A stretch of 5,153 nucleotides of DNA, taken from an uncultured Collinsella sp. GTDB taxonomy: Bacteria > Actinomycetota > Coriobacteriia > Coriobacteriales > Coriobacteriaceae. This document shows, one piece after another, positions 4,465 to 5,153 of the stretch. The stretch spans positions 1 through 5,153 of the forward strand of contig CABSMV010000124.1 in the NCBI GenBank assembly GCA_902478935.1, in the 5' to 3' direction. A program made the translations under genes and the position numbers. Position 1 is the first letter of the stretch; every line of letters starts with the position of its first letter. A model generated the notes under the pieces. The model was given only the letters and a program-made list of their open reading frames with translations. It did not search any database and had not been told where the DNA came from.

Positions 4465-5153
4465 GTGCGACCGAGCGCGAGCATGTGATGCCACCGCGCC
4501 CATTGATGCCGTGGACGATAGCCCTTTGTGCCGGCTTGTGTGCGAGCTGTGGGTTAGTGCTTAACATGGCGGCCGATGCGCTGCTGGGAGAGCGGGCGGC
4601 GCCCGTCACATTACTTATGGCCATTCCCGTTGCGGCAGCAGGGTGCATCGTATTGGCTCGGTCCTGCATGCGCCTTGTGCGGTGGAGGCGATGGCTGTAT
4701 GCCGCGGCCCTCGGCCTCGTGGCGGGAGCGGTAGTGTCCGCGGGTTGGGCGATAGGGGCGCTGCGCGCTTCGAGGGCGTTGGATAATCGGGCTGCGAGCA
4801 GTCTCGAGTTTGTTGTGTGTGGCGACCCGTCCATCAATGACGGTGCGTACTCCTATACCTGTGATGCGTATGCGGGCGAAAAGCGTTTGGGTCAGGTACG
4901 GCTGTCGTGTGATCGTGAGCTTGGCGCCGGTTCGCATGTACGTGCTATCGGTCGAATTTCGCGCTTTGAGAATGATGCGTATGGGCGCTCACGCGTGCTT
5001 CGGGGCGAGCTTCGAAAGGTTAAAGTCGTCCGGTTGGTATCGATCGACGAGGGCCCTCCAGGCCCGTTGTCTTGGCTTCGAAGCGAGCTCCTTGCCGTTA
5101 TCGCGCCCGCGACCGATCCAGCGCGCTCGCTCATTGCCGGCGTTGTCTGTGGA
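4461..5153 (+). CDS. comEC: ComEC/Rec2 DNA-uptake channel, N-terminal part (cut by window end)
   Basis: An open frame of 231 codons running off the right edge with no stop. ComEC is the inner-membrane channel that carries single-stranded DNA into the cytoplasm during transformation. Visible parts: a short polar N-terminus, three hydrophobic segments (about 17-38, 48-66 and 78-100), then a soluble beta-rich stretch (about 113-195, from LEFVVCGDPS to LRKVKVVRLV) that fits the N-terminal OB-like region (DUF4131 type) with cysteines C120, C134 and C150. The end, WLRSELLAVIAPATDPARSLIAGVVCG, matches the start of the membrane competence domain. The later transmembrane bundle and beta-lactamase-like domain lie outside. 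The ATG at 4461 overlaps the comEA TGA (ATGA), and no ribosome site is visible, so coupling is likely. The call relies on topology, the comEA neighbour and weak sequence resemblance. CGG, CGA, AGG and ATA codons are commoner than in the upstream genes. Confidence 0.88.
   Translation, partial: MSATEREHVMPPRPLMPWTIALCAGLCASCGLVLNMAADALLGERAAPVTLLMAIPVAAAGCIVLARSCMRLVRWRRWLYAAALGLVAGAVVSAGWAIGALRASRALDNRAASSLEFVVCGDPSINDGAYSYTCDAYAGEKRLGQVRLSCDRELGAGSHVRAIGRISRFENDAYGRSRVLRGELRKVKVVRLVSIDEGPPGPLSWLRSELLAVIAPATDPARSLIAGVVCG

Overview
The window is a stretch of ordinary, high-GC bacterial chromosome read on the + strand, with an artificial leader at its left end. The best guess for the host is an actinobacterium of the class Coriobacteriia (Collinsella-like). 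This rests on a mycobacterial-type integration host factor (mIHF) gene placed between pyrF and gmk-rpoZ, the actinobacterial arrangement, combined with a following thiI and a comEA-comEC pair. The genus is an inference from protein style and gene order, not from a database match.

Layout, left to right. Positions 1-43 are not genomic: they match an Illumina Nextera i7 adapter (one P7 base, an 8-base index, then the transposon adapter ending in the 19-bp Tn5 mosaic end). Real sequence starts at 44 with the last 44 codons of pyrD, overlapping a complete pyrF; together these are the end of a pyrimidine-biosynthesis operon. A 240-bp intergenic region (889-1128) follows, with a strong long inverted repeat, a competing alternative pairing and a likely promoter. 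Then comes a tight four-gene unit, mihF-gmk-rpoZ-thiI: nucleoid protein, GMP kinase, RNA polymerase omega and tRNA 4-thiouridine synthetase. Two of its three junctions have zero spacing and keep the same reading frame across the stop codon. The unit ends at a clear rho-independent terminator (3550-3583). After a 214-bp gap with inverted-repeat sequence, a competence unit starts: comEA (membrane-anchored DNA receptor) and, overlapping by ATGA, comEC (DNA-uptake channel), which runs off the right edge after 231 codons.

How the genes fit together: PyrD and PyrF make UMP; Gmk makes GDP from GMP; omega and mIHF serve transcription and chromosome structure; ThiI modifies tRNA; ComEA and ComEC take up DNA. 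Strong Shine-Dalgarno sequences appear only at the first genes of units (mihF, comEA). Internal genes have weak ones and appear to depend on translational coupling.

I see no mobile element, CRISPR array, tRNA or rRNA, and no new multi-gene system. The points most worth a second look are the adapter and the in-frame artificial peptide it adds to PyrD, the structured pyrF-mihF intergenic region, and small oddities in ThiI and ComEA.
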